Shown in pieces: positions 47,605-58,326 of a stretch of DNA of 64,000 nt; the stretch's first letter is position 1, and each line of letters begins with the position of its first letter. The notes under the pieces are model-generated. The model was given only the letters and a program-made list of their open reading frames with translations, searched no databases and was not told the DNA's origin. A program made the position numbers and the translations under genes. The stretch lies in the NCBI RefSeq assembly GCF_007827955.1, contig NZ_VITR01000003.1:248001-312000 (forward strand). The letters are read 5' to 3'. Origin of the DNA: Nitrospirillum pindoramense. Lineage in GTDB: Bacteria > Pseudomonadota > Alphaproteobacteria > Azospirillales > Azospirillaceae.

Positions 47605-48477
47605 ATGCCGCGGACAGCCTATGTCAACGGTCGCTACGTTCCGCACGGCGACGCCCATGTCCATATCGAGGATCGGGGTTTCCAGTTCGCCGACGGCGTT
47701 TACGAGGTGGTGTCGGTGGTCGATGGCGTCTTCGCCGACGAGGATGGCCACCTGGCCCGCTTGTCCCGCTCGCTGAACGAGTTGGACCTGCCCTGGCCCA
47801 TGCACCCCATGAGCCTGCGCTTCGTCATGCGCGAGGTGGCGCGCCGCAACCGGGTGCGCAACGGCCTGCTCTATGTCCAGATCACCCGGGGTGAGGCGCC
47901 GCGTGATTTCCGCTTCCCGGTCGATCCGGCGCCCACGCTGGTGGTCACCTGCCGCGCCACGAAGTTCAACGCGCCGCAGCACCTGGAGAAGGGTGTTTCC
48001 GTCATCACCATCCCCGACATCCGCTGGGCCCGGCGCGACATCAAGTCGGTGGCGCTGCTGCCCCAGGTGCTGGGCAAGCAGCAGGCGGCGGAGGCGGGCG
48101 CCTTCGAGGCATGGCAGGTGGACCCCGACGGCACGGTCACGGAAGGCTGCTCCAGCAACGCCTGGATCGTCACCCAGGCGGGCGTGCTGGTCACCCGGGC
48201 GGCCAGCAACCGCATCCTGAACGGCATCACCCGCCTGTCGCTGCTGGCGGAGGCAGAGGCGGCGGGCATCCCGTTCGAGGAGCGGGCGTTCACGGTGGAG
48301 GAGGCCTACGCCGCGCGCGAGGCCCTGATCTCCAGCGCCAGCACCTTCTGCATCCCCGTCACCCGCATCGATGGCCGGCCGGTGGGCGATGGCATGCCGG
48401 GGCCGTTGGGCCGGCGCTTGCGCCAGGCCTATCTGGCGCATGTCGGCGTGGCCGACCCGGTGGCGGCCAGGTCGTGA
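47605..48477 (+). CDS. dat: D-amino acid aminotransferase-like class IV PLP enzyme
   Basis: A 290-residue class IV aminotransferase. The N-terminus AYVNGRYVPHGDAHVHIEDRG and FADGVYEVV match D-alanine aminotransferases. The PLP lysine is in RRDIKSVALLPQVLGKQQA, and EGCSSNAWIV plus ILNGITR follow. It likely makes D-alanine/D-glutamate or handles related amino acids; branched-chain or ADC-lyase activities of sister families cannot be excluded. Position after ntrX is typical in Rhodospirillales. Its stop overlaps the next start as GTGA. Confidence 0.9.
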   Translation: MPRTAYVNGRYVPHGDAHVHIEDRGFQFADGVYEVVSVVDGVFADEDGHLARLSRSLNELDLPWPMHPMSLRFVMREVARRNRVRNGLLYVQITRGEAPRDFRFPVDPAPTLVVTCRATKFNAPQHLEKGVSVITIPDIRWARRDIKSVALLPQVLGKQQAAEAGAFEAWQVDPDGTVTEGCSSNAWIVTQAGVLVTRAASNRILNGITRLSLLAEAEAAGIPFEERAFTVEEAYAAREALISSASTFCIPVTRIDGRPVGDGMPGPLGRRLRQAYLAHVGVADPVAARS

Positions 48478-49169
48478 GCGTGCGCGACACCGTGTCCACC
48501 TCGGCCGTGGCCGTGCCGCCCCTGGCACTCCCCAGGGCGGTGCTGTTCGACTGGGACAACACCTTGGTGACCAACTGGCGCTGCGTCCATGCCGCCACCA
48601 ACGCGGCGCTGGACGCCTTCGGCCTGCCCACCTGGACACTGGAGGAAAGCTACACCCGCGTGCGCCAGAGCTTGCGCGACGCCTTTCCCGCCCTGTTCGG
48701 TGACGGGTGGGAACGGGCGCGGGACATCTTCTACGCCCACTTCGAGGCCCACCACCTGGAATACCTCGACCCGCTGAGCGGGGCGGGCAGGCTGCTGGAA
48801 AGGCTGGCCGCCCGTGGCGTCTATGTCGGCGTGGTCAGCAACAAGACCGGCCGTTTCCTGCGCACCGAGGCTGGGGCCCTGGGCTGGGACCGCTGGTGCG
48901 GCGCTTTGGTCGGGGCGGGCGATGCCGAAGCCGACAAGCCGCACCCGGCACCCGTCCACCTGGCGCTGAAGCCGTCGGGGATGACGCCCGGGCCGGATGT
49001 CTGGTTCGTGGGCGATGCCGACATTGACATGGAATGCGCCCATCGTACCGGCTGTGTGCCGGTGATGGTCGGGGCTACCCCGCATGGCGAGGGCGCCTTG
49101 GGCGCTTTCCCCCCCTTGCGCCACTTCCCTGGCTGCGACGAACTTTGCACCTTGGTGGATGCGCTCTAG
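48474..49169 (+). CDS. HAD-family hydrolase
   Basis: 231 residues from GTG 48474, which overlaps the dat stop by four bases; GTG 48480 is an alternative. HAD motif I is AVLFDWDNTLVTN, motif II VVSNKTGRFL, motif III includes DKPHPAPVHLAL and motif IV VWFVGDADIDMECAHRTG, with a helical cap between. This is the phosphoglycolate-phosphatase-like group. Substrate unknown. It lies between dat and hfq, a conserved arrangement. Confidence 0.88.
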   Translation: MSVRDTVSTSAVAVPPLALPRAVLFDWDNTLVTNWRCVHAATNAALDAFGLPTWTLEESYTRVRQSLRDAFPALFGDGWERARDIFYAHFEAHHLEYLDPLSGAGRLLERLAARGVYVGVVSNKTGRFLRTEAGALGWDRWCGALVGAGDAEADKPHPAPVHLALKPSGMTPGPDVWFVGDADIDMECAHRTGCVPVMVGATPHGEGALGAFPPLRHFPGCDELCTLVDAL

Positions 49170-49274
49170 CACCCCATATCAGTTCCTGTGCTAGGATGGC
49201 GGACGCTCCGGGATGTGCCCGGGGTCGCCGGCATTTTGACGCACGGCTCCATAACCGCCGAAAAGGCACCCCCC

Positions 49275-49296
49275 CGGGCTCTCCCTAGGGAGCCCG
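49275..49296 (+). promoter_or_regulatory. Hairpin in the hfq leader
   Basis: CGGGCTCTCCC pairs with GGGAGCCCG around a TA loop, with one bulged position on the 5' side. It ends 21 bases before the hfq ATG. No T-run follows, so it may be a leader structure rather than a terminator; autoregulation of hfq by its leader is known in E. coli. Confidence 0.4.
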
Positions 49297-49317
49297 CAAT
49301 AAAGAGCGAGGCATGCA

Positions 49318-49566
49318 ATGTCCGAAAAGTCGCAAAACGTTCAGGACGTGTTTCTGAACCATGTGCGGAAGAACAAGACCCCTGTGACGGTCTTCCTCGT
49401 CAACGGCGTGAAGCTGCAAGGCATCATCACCTGGTTCGACAATTTCTCGGTGCTTCTGCGCCGGGACGCCCATTCGCAGCTGGTCTACAAGCATGCGATC
49501 TCGACCGTGATGCCGGCGCACCCCATCCAGTTGTTCGAGTCGGCCAAGGAAGGCGACCACGATTGA
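49318..49566 (+). CDS. hfq: RNA chaperone Hfq
   Basis: An 82-residue Sm-like hexameric RNA chaperone that pairs small RNAs with mRNAs. Sm1 motif [33 protein letters not shown] and Sm2 [11 protein letters not shown] are intact. In Azospirillum and Rhodobacter Hfq also supports nitrogen-fixation gene expression. It precedes hflX by 70 bases in the usual hfq-hflX order. Confidence 0.98.
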   Translation: MSEKSQNVQDVFLNHVRKNKTPVTVFLVNGVKLQGIITWFDNFSVLLRRDAHSQLVYKHAISTVMPAHPIQLFESAKEGDHD

Positions 49567-49636
49567 TACGCGTGACCAGTCGGCCCCGTCCCGCATTGGG
49601 ACGGCCAGGCCGGTTGACGGAAAGGACGGCGGCGCT

Positions 49637-51043
49637 GTGACGGATCGTCCGGCGGATGTGTCCGCCCCCCTTTCCGATAGGCCAGAGGCGCCGCCGGTGG
49701 AGCAATCCGCCCGGCGCGCCCTGGTGATCCATCCCATTTTACGTGAAGACCTCGACGATAAACGCAGCCCCGAATCCCGGCTTGAGGAAGCGGTCGGCCT
49801 GACCGCCGCCATTGAGCTTGACGTGGTGGCGGCCGAGTGCGTGCGCGTCACGCGGCCCAAGCCCGCCACCCTGCTGGGCGGTGGTTATCTGGAGGAGGCC
49901 GCCCAGCGCATCGCCGAGCAGGGTATTGGCCTGGTCGTGGTGGACCACGCGCTATCGCCCGTGCAGCAGCGCAACCTGGAGCGCGACCTCAAGGCCAAGG
50001 TCATCGATCGCACCGGCCTGATCCTGGAGATTTTCGGGGCGCGGGCGCGCACCCGGGAAGGCCAGCTTCAGGTGGAATTGGCGGCGCTGACCTACCAGCG
50101 TTCCCGCCTGGTGCGGTCCTGGACCCACTTGGAGCGGCAGCGCGGTGGTTTCGGCTTCCTCGGCGGCCCTGGCGAAAGCCAGCTGGAAATGGACCGCCGC
50201 CTCATCGGCGACCGCATCATCAAGCTGAAGGCGGAACTGGAGGAGGTGCGGCGCACCCGCGGCCTGCATCGCAAGGCGCGCGAGCGCGTGCCTTATCCGG
50301 TGGTGGCCCTGGTCGGCTACACCAACGCCGGCAAGTCCACGCTGTTCAATCGCATGGCGCGGGCCGACGTGTTCGCCAAGGATCTGCTGTTCGCCACGCT
50401 GGACCCCACCATGCGGTCCATCGTCCTGCCGTCCGGCCGCAAGATCATCCTGTCGGACACGGTGGGCTTCATCTCCGACCTGCCCCACCATCTGGTGGAA
50501 GCATTCCGCGCCACCCTGGAGGAGGTGCTGGCCGCCGACATCATCCTGCACGTGCGTGACGCCGCCCATCCGGACAGCGAGGCGCAGCGCGCCGACGTGG
50601 AGTCGGTGCTGGGCGAACTGGGGATCGATGTCGAGACCGATCCGCGGGTGGTGGAGGTCCTGAACAAGATCGACAAGCTGCCGCCGCTGGACCGCGACGC
50701 CCTGGTGCGCCAGAGCCGCCGGCCCGATGGCCTGGTGGCGGTGTCGGCCCTGACCGGGGAGGGGCTGGAGAGCCTGTTCAACGTCCTGGACCGCCGCATG
50801 GTGGCGGGCCGCGACGTGGTGAAGGTCCGTGTTCCGGTCAGCGATGGCGCCGCCATGGCCTGGCTCTATGCCAAGGGCGAGGTGACGGAGCGCGAGGACG
50901 ACGACGACAACGCCCACCTGACGGTGGCGCTGGAGCCGGCGGACGTGGCCCGTTTCCGTGACCGCTTTCCCGCCTGTTCCGTGACGGAGACCCCGCCGCT
51001 CACCGAACGGGTTGCCCCGGACAGACAGGTCCAGGTGTCCTAA
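49637..51043 (+). CDS. hflX: Ribosome-associated GTPase HflX
   Basis: A 468-residue GTPase that splits stalled or hibernating ribosomes after stress. The HflX N-terminal domain contains GGGYLEEAAQRIAEQGIGLVVVDH and a glycine-rich linker region GGFGFLGGPGESQLEMDRR. The G domain has G1 VGYTNAGKSTLFN, G3 LSDTVGFISDLPHHLVEAFRATLEE and G4 LNKID. A C-terminal domain follows from about residue 370. GTG 49637 is the likely start. Confidence 0.96.
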   Translation: MTDRPADVSAPLSDRPEAPPVEQSARRALVIHPILREDLDDKRSPESRLEEAVGLTAAIELDVVAAECVRVTRPKPATLLGGGYLEEAAQRIAEQGIGLVVVDHALSPVQQRNLERDLKAKVIDRTGLILEIFGARARTREGQLQVELAALTYQRSRLVRSWTHLERQRGGFGFLGGPGESQLEMDRRLIGDRIIKLKAELEEVRRTRGLHRKARERVPYPVVALVGYTNAGKSTLFNRMARADVFAKDLLFATLDPTMRSIVLPSGRKIILSDTVGFISDLPHHLVEAFRATLEEVLAADIILHVRDAAHPDSEAQRADVESVLGELGIDVETDPRVVEVLNKIDKLPPLDRDALVRQSRRPDGLVAVSALTGEGLESLFNVLDRRMVAGRDVVKVRVPVSDGAAMAWLYAKGEVTEREDDDDNAHLTVALEPADVARFRDRFPACSVTETPPLTERVAPDRQVQVS

Positions 51044-51182
51044 CCCGCCATCCCGTCGGCATTCCGCCCTCAGCCGCGCATCCCTTGCTTCCCGCCGCCT
51101 TGGCGGTTGGGCTAAGGTGCCGGCCACCCGACGCCGGCCCGCTTCATGAGAAGGGGCCGGCGCCCATCCCTGGAGGTTCCAA

Positions 51183-51470
51183 ATGAGTTTCAGGCCCCTG
51201 CACGACCGTGTGGTGATCCGGCCCATCGAGCAGGATCAGAAGACCGCTGGCGGCATCATCATCCCCGACACCGTCAAGGAAAAGCCCCAGCAGGGCGAAG
51301 TCCTGGCTGTGGGCAGCGGCGCCCGCAACGAGAAGGGCGAGATCGTCGCCCTGAGCGTGAAGGCCGGCGACAAGGTGCTGTACGGCAAGTGGTCCGGCAC
51401 CGAGGCCAAGATCGACGGCAAGGACGTGCTGATCATGCGCGAGTCCGACCTGCTCGGCGTTTTGGAATAA
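51183..51470 (+). CDS. groES: Co-chaperonin GroES
   Basis: A 95-residue GroES with the mobile loop [21 protein letters not shown] and the end ESDLLGVLE. It caps GroEL during protein folding. GGAGG lies seven bases before the ATG. No CIRCE inverted repeat (TTAGCACTC-N9-GAGTGCTAA) was found in the 139 bases upstream, so heat control is probably through RpoH rather than HrcA. Confidence 0.98.
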   Translation: MSFRPLHDRVVIRPIEQDQKTAGGIIIPDTVKEKPQQGEVLAVGSGARNEKGEIVALSVKAGDKVLYGKWSGTEAKIDGKDVLIMRESDLLGVLE

Positions 51471-51475
51471 GAACA

Positions 51476-53279
<1,804 letters not shown>

Positions 53280-53325
53280 GCCTTGCCATTCCCAGGGCCC
53301 GGCTTTCCGGCCTTGTTTGTGGAGG

Positions 53326-53369
53326 GGGTCGCCTCCTGGTTCATCCAGGGGGCGGCCCTTTTCCTTTTT
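53326..53369 (+). terminator. Terminator after groEL
   Basis: 14-bp stem GGGTCGCCTCCTGG/CCAGGGGGCGGCCC (two G-U pairs) with a five-base loop, followed by TTTTCCTTTTT. Confidence 0.85.
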
Positions 53370-53442
53370 GGGGCTTTATGGTTTGGCCTATCGATTCTAT
53401 TGCTAGGGGGCACGCTGCCGCCGCCAACCATAGATGTGTCCC

Positions 53443-54297
53443 ATGACCGCGCCCCTGCCTGTGCCCGATCTGCCCCCCGTCGACCTGGCTGCCGTCGATG
53501 CCCTGATCCGTTCCGTCGCCGAAACGGAAATCCTGCCCCGCTTCCAGCATCTGGCGGGCGATGACGTGCGGGAAAAGGGACCGGGCGATCTGGTGACCGT
53601 GGCCGATGAGGCGTCGGAACGCGCCCTGACCGCCCGCCTGACGGCCTTTCTGCCCGGCAGCACCGTGGTGGGGGAGGAGGCGGTGTCGGCCGACGCCGCC
53701 GTCCTGGACCGCTTGCTGGGCGCCGATCCCGTCTGGATCGTGGACCCCATCGACGGCACCGCCAACTTCGTGGCCGGCAAGCCCCGCTTCGGCGTCATCG
53801 TGGCGCTGTCGGCCCACGGTCGCACGGTGGCCGGCTGGATCCATGACCCGGTGGGCCGGCGCACCGTGCGCGGACGGTTGGGGCAGGGTGCCTGGCTGGT
53901 CGGGGTGGATGCGGCCGATCCCGGCACCCGCTGCGTCGCGCTGCCGCCCGTGGCGGTGGCGCAGATGCGCGGCATCGCCAACATCCGCTTCTTCGACAGC
54001 GACATGCGCCGCCAGCTGACCCAGCGGCGGGAACGCGTGGCCGAGGCCTATACCCAGCGCTGCTCCGCCCACGATTACCTGGACCTGCTGACCGGCCAGG
54101 CGCATTTCAGCCTGAACAACATGATCAAGCCCTGGGATCACGCCGCCGGCGCCTTCCTGTATGCCGAGGCCGGCGGTTATGCCGCCAAGCTGGACGACAG
54201 CCCCTATGGCCCCACCGACCGCGTCGGCGGCCTGCTGATGGCCCCCGACGCCGAAAGTTGGCGCGCGCTGCATTCCACGTTGTTCAACGTGGAGTGA
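53443..54297 (+). CDS. Inositol-monophosphatase-family phosphatase
   Basis: 284 residues of the Mg-dependent FIG/IMPase superfamily. Metal-binding motifs GEEAVSADA and WIVDPIDGTANFVAG are intact, and IKPWDHAAGAFLYAEAGG near the end is the third. Members act on inositol phosphates, histidinol phosphate or PAP; the sequence alone does not decide. ATG 53443 is used, ATG 53434 is three codons longer. Confidence 0.9.
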   Translation: MTAPLPVPDLPPVDLAAVDALIRSVAETEILPRFQHLAGDDVREKGPGDLVTVADEASERALTARLTAFLPGSTVVGEEAVSADAAVLDRLLGADPVWIVDPIDGTANFVAGKPRFGVIVALSAHGRTVAGWIHDPVGRRTVRGRLGQGAWLVGVDAADPGTRCVALPPVAVAQMRGIANIRFFDSDMRRQLTQRRERVAEAYTQRCSAHDYLDLLTGQAHFSLNNMIKPWDHAAGAFLYAEAGGYAAKLDDSPYGPTDRVGGLLMAPDAESWRALHSTLFNVE

Positions 54298-54359
54298 GGG
54301 GAGCCGAAGACGCCGGTACTGGCGGCAGGGTGGGGTTTCTTGGATAGGGGAGTCAGGAA

Positions 54360-55382
54360 ATGGCGGTGAAAGCGTTTCATTCCGGCCTCATCCCGCTCGT
54401 GCGCCTGGCGCCTTTTCCGCTCATCGCCTTGGCGTCCCTGGTCATCCGTACGCCCTGGGCGGCGGCGCATGCCGGTTTGGCCGCGTTGCTGTTCCTGTGG
54501 ATCACCGCCGACAGCCTGGCCACCAGCTTCGCCGTGGCGGAGCGGCTGCGGCAGGGTCGACCGCCTGGCGCGCGCGCGATGATGTCCGCCATCGCTTTCG
54601 GCCTCGTCAGCGGCGTGCTCGGTCTCACCCCGCCCTTGCGCACGGCCCTGGGGGCCATGCCCTGGGCCGTGGCGGGTGTGGCCGGGTTGGTCGGCGGCCA
54701 TGTGCTGTTAGGGACCGTGGGCGCCTGGCGCATCTGGCGCGGGACGGGTGACGGGCGGGCCGATGGAATGTCGCGCTTGGAGGCCGGCCTTGCCTGCCTG
54801 GTTCCGCAACCCTTGGCCGGGCTTATGGCCAAGGAGCTGGCGCTGCTCCACCTGGCTCTGTTTCGCTGGGGGGCCAAACCCGATGTGCCGGCGGACAGTC
54901 AGCCCTTCAGCTATCACCGGGACCTGACGCCCTTGATGGGCGGACTGCTGGCGGCCCAGGTCATGGAGATCGCCGTGGTGGATGTGGCCCTGGGGATCCA
55001 CCATCGCACGGCCGCGCTGGCCCTGTTCGCCGTGGGCGATATCGGGTTCATTTACCTGCTGGGACTGACCAAGTCTTTTCGACTGCGTCCCGTGCTGCTG
55101 ACACCCCAGGGGGTGCGCGTGCGCTTCGGTCTCATGGCCGACCAGTTGGTTCCCTATGGCGGCATCGGCCATGTCGGCCCGGCCGCCGGCCTGACGCGCC
55201 AGGGACCGGAAAACGTGAGCCGGCTGGTGGCGCCCAATGTCGCCCTGGCCTTGACGGTTCCGCAGGTACGCCGCCGCTTCCTGCGGCCCGCCCGGACCGT
55301 AAGCACGGTGGCCTTTGCCGTTGATGACCCGCAAGGCTTTATCCGGGCGCTGCGGGCCAGGATGGAGCCCGATGCCGAGTGA
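54360..55382 (+). CDS. Integral membrane protein of unknown function
   Basis: 340 residues with about six or seven hydrophobic helices: LIPLVRLAPFPLIALASLVI, AGLAALLFLWITADS, MMSAIAFGLVSGVLGL, WAVAGVAGLVGGHVLLGTVG, GGLLAAQVMEIAVVDVALG and ALALFAVGDIGFIYLLGL. A C-terminal soluble tail of about 100 residues follows (RPVLLTPQGVRVRFGLM), which could be a PH-like beta domain. No named family recognised. It stands between the IMPase-like gene and a cupin gene. Confidence 0.7.
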   Translation: MAVKAFHSGLIPLVRLAPFPLIALASLVIRTPWAAAHAGLAALLFLWITADSLATSFAVAERLRQGRPPGARAMMSAIAFGLVSGVLGLTPPLRTALGAMPWAVAGVAGLVGGHVLLGTVGAWRIWRGTGDGRADGMSRLEAGLACLVPQPLAGLMAKELALLHLALFRWGAKPDVPADSQPFSYHRDLTPLMGGLLAAQVMEIAVVDVALGIHHRTAALALFAVGDIGFIYLLGLTKSFRLRPVLLTPQGVRVRFGLMADQLVPYGGIGHVGPAAGLTRQGPENVSRLVAPNVALALTVPQVRRRFLRPARTVSTVAFAVDDPQGFIRALRARMEPDAE

Positions 55383-55427
55383 TGGCGAGGGCCAAGTTTC
55401 ACCCATATTCCGATGCAGGAGGGCCTG

Positions 55428-55793
55428 ATGCTGTCCCCGACCACGCTTGCCGCCGCGTTTGAGCGCGTGACCGATTACTGGTCGCCCAAGGTGATCGGTC
55501 GCGTGAATAACCAGTTGCTCAAGGCCGCGAAGCTCAAGGGCGAGCTTGTCTGGCACGCGCATGATGGGGAGGACGAGCTTTTCTATATCGTGAAAGGCTC
55601 CCTGCGCATCGAGTTCGAGGACGGGCCGGTCGATCTCGCCCAGGGGGATTTTCTGACCGTGCCCAGCGGTGTCCGCCACAATCCCGTGGCGCGGGAGGAG
55701 TGCTGGGTGCTGTTGATCGAGCCAGCGTCCACCAAGCACACCGGCGATGAGATGACACCGCGCACGCGCAGCCTGGAAGAACAGCTCAGCTAG
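55428..55793 (+). CDS. Small cupin-domain protein
   Basis: 121 residues. The cupin motif 1 is LVWHAHDGEDELFYIVKGSLRIEF-like with metal-binding His/His/Glu, and motif 2 is DFLTVPSGVRHNPVA with the last His. ATG 55428 follows AGGAGGG at the right spacing; an ATG five codons earlier is less likely. It probably binds a small molecule or metal; function unknown. Confidence 0.85.
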   Translation: MLSPTTLAAAFERVTDYWSPKVIGRVNNQLLKAAKLKGELVWHAHDGEDELFYIVKGSLRIEFEDGPVDLAQGDFLTVPSGVRHNPVAREECWVLLIEPASTKHTGDEMTPRTRSLEEQLS

Positions 55794-55848
55794 GCTCGCG
55801 GTTCGCCCGCCCATCATGGACGGCGCTTAAAAATCCCCTTGTTCGGAT

Positions 55849-55860
55849 ATTGTATACATT
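55849..55860. promoter_or_regulatory. GntR-type operator-like palindrome
   Basis: ATTGTATACATT, centred on GTATAC, is one base from the ATTGTATACAAT dyad used by several FadR-group GntR regulators. It lies 35 bases upstream of the S9 peptidase start. No GntR gene is nearby, so this rests on sequence similarity alone. Confidence 0.3.
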
Positions 55861-55894
55861 CTTAAATGACGGTTCCGATAATGGGGAGCCGTTC

Positions 55895-58318
55895 ATGCAC
55901 CGTCGTTCGTTCATCGCCGCCCTGCCTGCCGCCGCGGCGGCGGCCCATGCCGTCGGCGCCCGGGCGGCCGGGCAGGCGGCGGGACCCGCCGGATCGCTGC
56001 CCACCGGCGGCGCCTCCGCACCGGCCGCCGGGCCGGTGCCGGGAGCGGCGGATTACGAGCGTGCGCTGTCCTTGCGCGACCGCTGGATGGGCCTGACGGA
56101 GAATGTCGCCTGGCCCGCCCATTGGGTGGGCAAGAGCGGCGGCTTCCTGTACCGCAAGACGTTGCCGGGCGGCGTCCAGTTCGTCATCGTCGATGCGGCG
56201 ACATTGCGGAAAACCCCCGCCTTCGATCATGACCGGCTGGCGGCCGAACTGGGCAAGGCCACGGGGCGGAGCTTCACCGGCCTGGGGCTGCCCTTCGACC
56301 GGGCCGAGCTTAGTGACGATGGCCAGACCCTGACCTTCGAGTGGGACGAGGCGGACTGGTCCTGTCGCCTGTCGGACTACGCCTGCAAGCAGGAGGCGGA
56401 GGAGGGCGGGCGCCGCCCGCGGGGGTTCGGCGTGGTGCGCGACCTGACCCAGCCCGGCGACACGGCGCCCAAACGCTCCCCCGACGGGCGGTGGGAAGCC
56501 CTTATCCAGAACCAGAACCTGGCGCTGCGCGACGTCGCCACCGGGACGGTGACGCTGCTCAGCACCGACGGCAGCGAGGGCGATTTCTATGATGGCGAGA
56601 CCATCGCCTGGTCGCCGGACTCGCAGAAGCTGATCCTTTACCGGGTGCGGCCTGGGTACCGGCGCGAGGTCCACAAGGTGGAATCCTCACCCAAGGACCA
56701 GATCGAACCCAAGCTGCACACCCAGCTGTCCCCCAAGCCGGGTGACGCCGTGGACCAGGAGCAGCCCGTGCTGTTCCATGTTCCGCGCGCCGGGGCGTCT
56801 GGACGCCAGTTGGCCATCGATGCCGCCCTGTTCCCCAACCCCTACCTGATGACGGATTTCGAGTGGCGGGCCGACAGCGCCACGGTGGTCTTCGAGTACA
56901 CCCGGCGGGGCCACCAGATGGTAAGGGTCATCGAGGTCGATGCCGCCACCGGCACCCCCCGCGCCGTGGTGACGGAGACGGCCACCACCTTCGTGAACAA
57001 CGAACGCCGCTTCCGCCACGATGTGAAAAAGGGCGCCGCTGAGGTCATCTGGCTGTCGGAGCGGGATGGCTGGAGCCACCTGTACCTGATCGACGGGCGC
57101 ACCGGGAAGGTGAAGACCCAGATCACCAAGGGGGAATGGGTGGTGCGCCATGTGGCCCGGGTGGATGACGACCGGCGCCAGATCTACTTCGCCGCCGGTG
57201 GCATGCGGCCAGGCGAGGACCCATACTTCCAGCACTATTACCGCGTGGATTTCGACGGTCTCAACCTGGTGCCGCTGACCAGCGCCGACGCCTATCACGA
57301 CGTCAGCCTGTCCGACGACCTGGCCTATTACGTCGATACCTATTCCCGCATCGATCAGCCGCCGGTCATGGAGTTGCGCCGCACGGCCGACCGGTCGCTG
57401 GTGGCGGAGATCGAGCGGGGCGACATCACCCGCCTGCTGGCTGCCGGCTTCCGCCCGCCGGAGGTGTTCAAGGCCAAGGGCCGCGATGGCAAGACGGACA
57501 TCTGGGGCGTCATCGTCCGCCCCCTGGGCTTCGATCCCGGCCGGCGCTATCCGGTGATCGAGAACATCTACGCCGGGCCGCACGACAGCTTCGTGCCCAA
57601 GACCTTCTGGCCTTTCGGTTTCCACGCCGGGGGCGACAAGGTCATCGGCATGCAGGCCCAGGCGGAAATGGGTTTTGTTGTCGCCCAGATCGACGGCATG
57701 GGCACCATGAACCGGTCCAAGGCCTTCCACGACGTCTGCTGGAAGAACCTGAAGGACTCCGGATTCCCGGACCGCATCAAGTGGTGGCAGGCCGCCGCCG
57801 CGCAGTATCCGCAATTGGACATCAGCCGGGTGGGCATCTACGGCGGTTCCGCCGGCGGGCAGAGTTCGCTGGCCGCCCTGCTGTTCTTCGGCGACTTCTA
57901 CAAGGCCGCCTTCTGCTATGCCGGCTGCCATGACAACCGCATGGACAAGATCAGCTGGAACGAGCAGTGGATGGGCTGGCCGGTGGATGAAAGCTATGCC
58001 CGGTCATCCAACGTCGACAACGCCCACCGGCTGACGGGCCAAGTGGCCCTGGTGGTGGGTGAGCTGGACGACAATGTCGATCCGTCGTCCACGATGCAGG
58101 TGGTGAACGCCCTCATCAAGGCGGACAAGACCTTCGATCTGCTGGTGGTGCCGGGCGAGGGGCACTCCGCCGGCCGCTCCACCGGGCCCATCCGCTACGC
58201 CCTGCGCAAGCAGTATGGCTTTTTCCTGAAGCACCTGGGCGGAGCCGACGCCCCCGATTGGAACGCCCGCACCAGCACGGCGGCCGCCGTGCCGCCAGCT
58301 AACGGTAACGCCAGCTAA
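55895..58318 (+). CDS. Exported S9-family prolyl oligopeptidase/DPP IV-like peptidase
   Basis: 807 residues. The N-terminus HRRSFIAALPAAAAAAHAVG resembles a twin-arginine signal. A DPP IV-type beta-propeller (about residues 100-530; WSPDSQKLILYRVRPGYRRE, WLSERDGWSHLYLID) precedes the alpha/beta-hydrolase catalytic domain. That domain has Ser in GIYGGSAGGQSS, Asp in ELDDNVDPSS and His in GEGHSAGRS. It likely removes dipeptides or cleaves after proline in periplasmic peptides. ATG 55895 has GGGGAG upstream. Its stop overlaps that of the convergent gene. Confidence 0.92.
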   Translation: MHRRSFIAALPAAAAAAHAVGARAAGQAAGPAGSLPTGGASAPAAGPVPGAADYERALSLRDRWMGLTENVAWPAHWVGKSGGFLYRKTLPGGVQFVIVDAATLRKTPAFDHDRLAAELGKATGRSFTGLGLPFDRAELSDDGQTLTFEWDEADWSCRLSDYACKQEAEEGGRRPRGFGVVRDLTQPGDTAPKRSPDGRWEALIQNQNLALRDVATGTVTLLSTDGSEGDFYDGETIAWSPDSQKLILYRVRPGYRREVHKVESSPKDQIEPKLHTQLSPKPGDAVDQEQPVLFHVPRAGASGRQLAIDAALFPNPYLMTDFEWRADSATVVFEYTRRGHQMVRVIEVDAATGTPRAVVTETATTFVNNERRFRHDVKKGAAEVIWLSERDGWSHLYLIDGRTGKVKTQITKGEWVVRHVARVDDDRRQIYFAAGGMRPGEDPYFQHYYRVDFDGLNLVPLTSADAYHDVSLSDDLAYYVDTYSRIDQPPVMELRRTADRSLVAEIERGDITRLLAAGFRPPEVFKAKGRDGKTDIWGVIVRPLGFDPGRRYPVIENIYAGPHDSFVPKTFWPFGFHAGGDKVIGMQAQAEMGFVVAQIDGMGTMNRSKAFHDVCWKNLKDSGFPDRIKWWQAAAAQYPQLDISRVGIYGGSAGGQSSLAALLFFGDFYKAAFCYAGCHDNRMDKISWNEQWMGWPVDESYARSSNVDNAHRLTGQVALVVGELDDNVDPSSTMQVVNALIKADKTFDLLVVPGEGHSAGRSTGPIRYALRKQYGFFLKHLGGADAPDWNARTSTAAAVPPANGNAS

Positions 58319-58326
58319 CGGTAACG
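58295..58326. repeat. Perfect 16-bp tandem duplication at convergent gene ends
   Basis: CCAGCTAACGGTAACG occurs twice in direct succession. The stop codons of the S9 peptidase (TAA 58316-58318) and the convergent glycosyltransferase (TAG on the minus strand, 58315-58317) both fall in the second unit and overlap. Confidence 0.8.
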
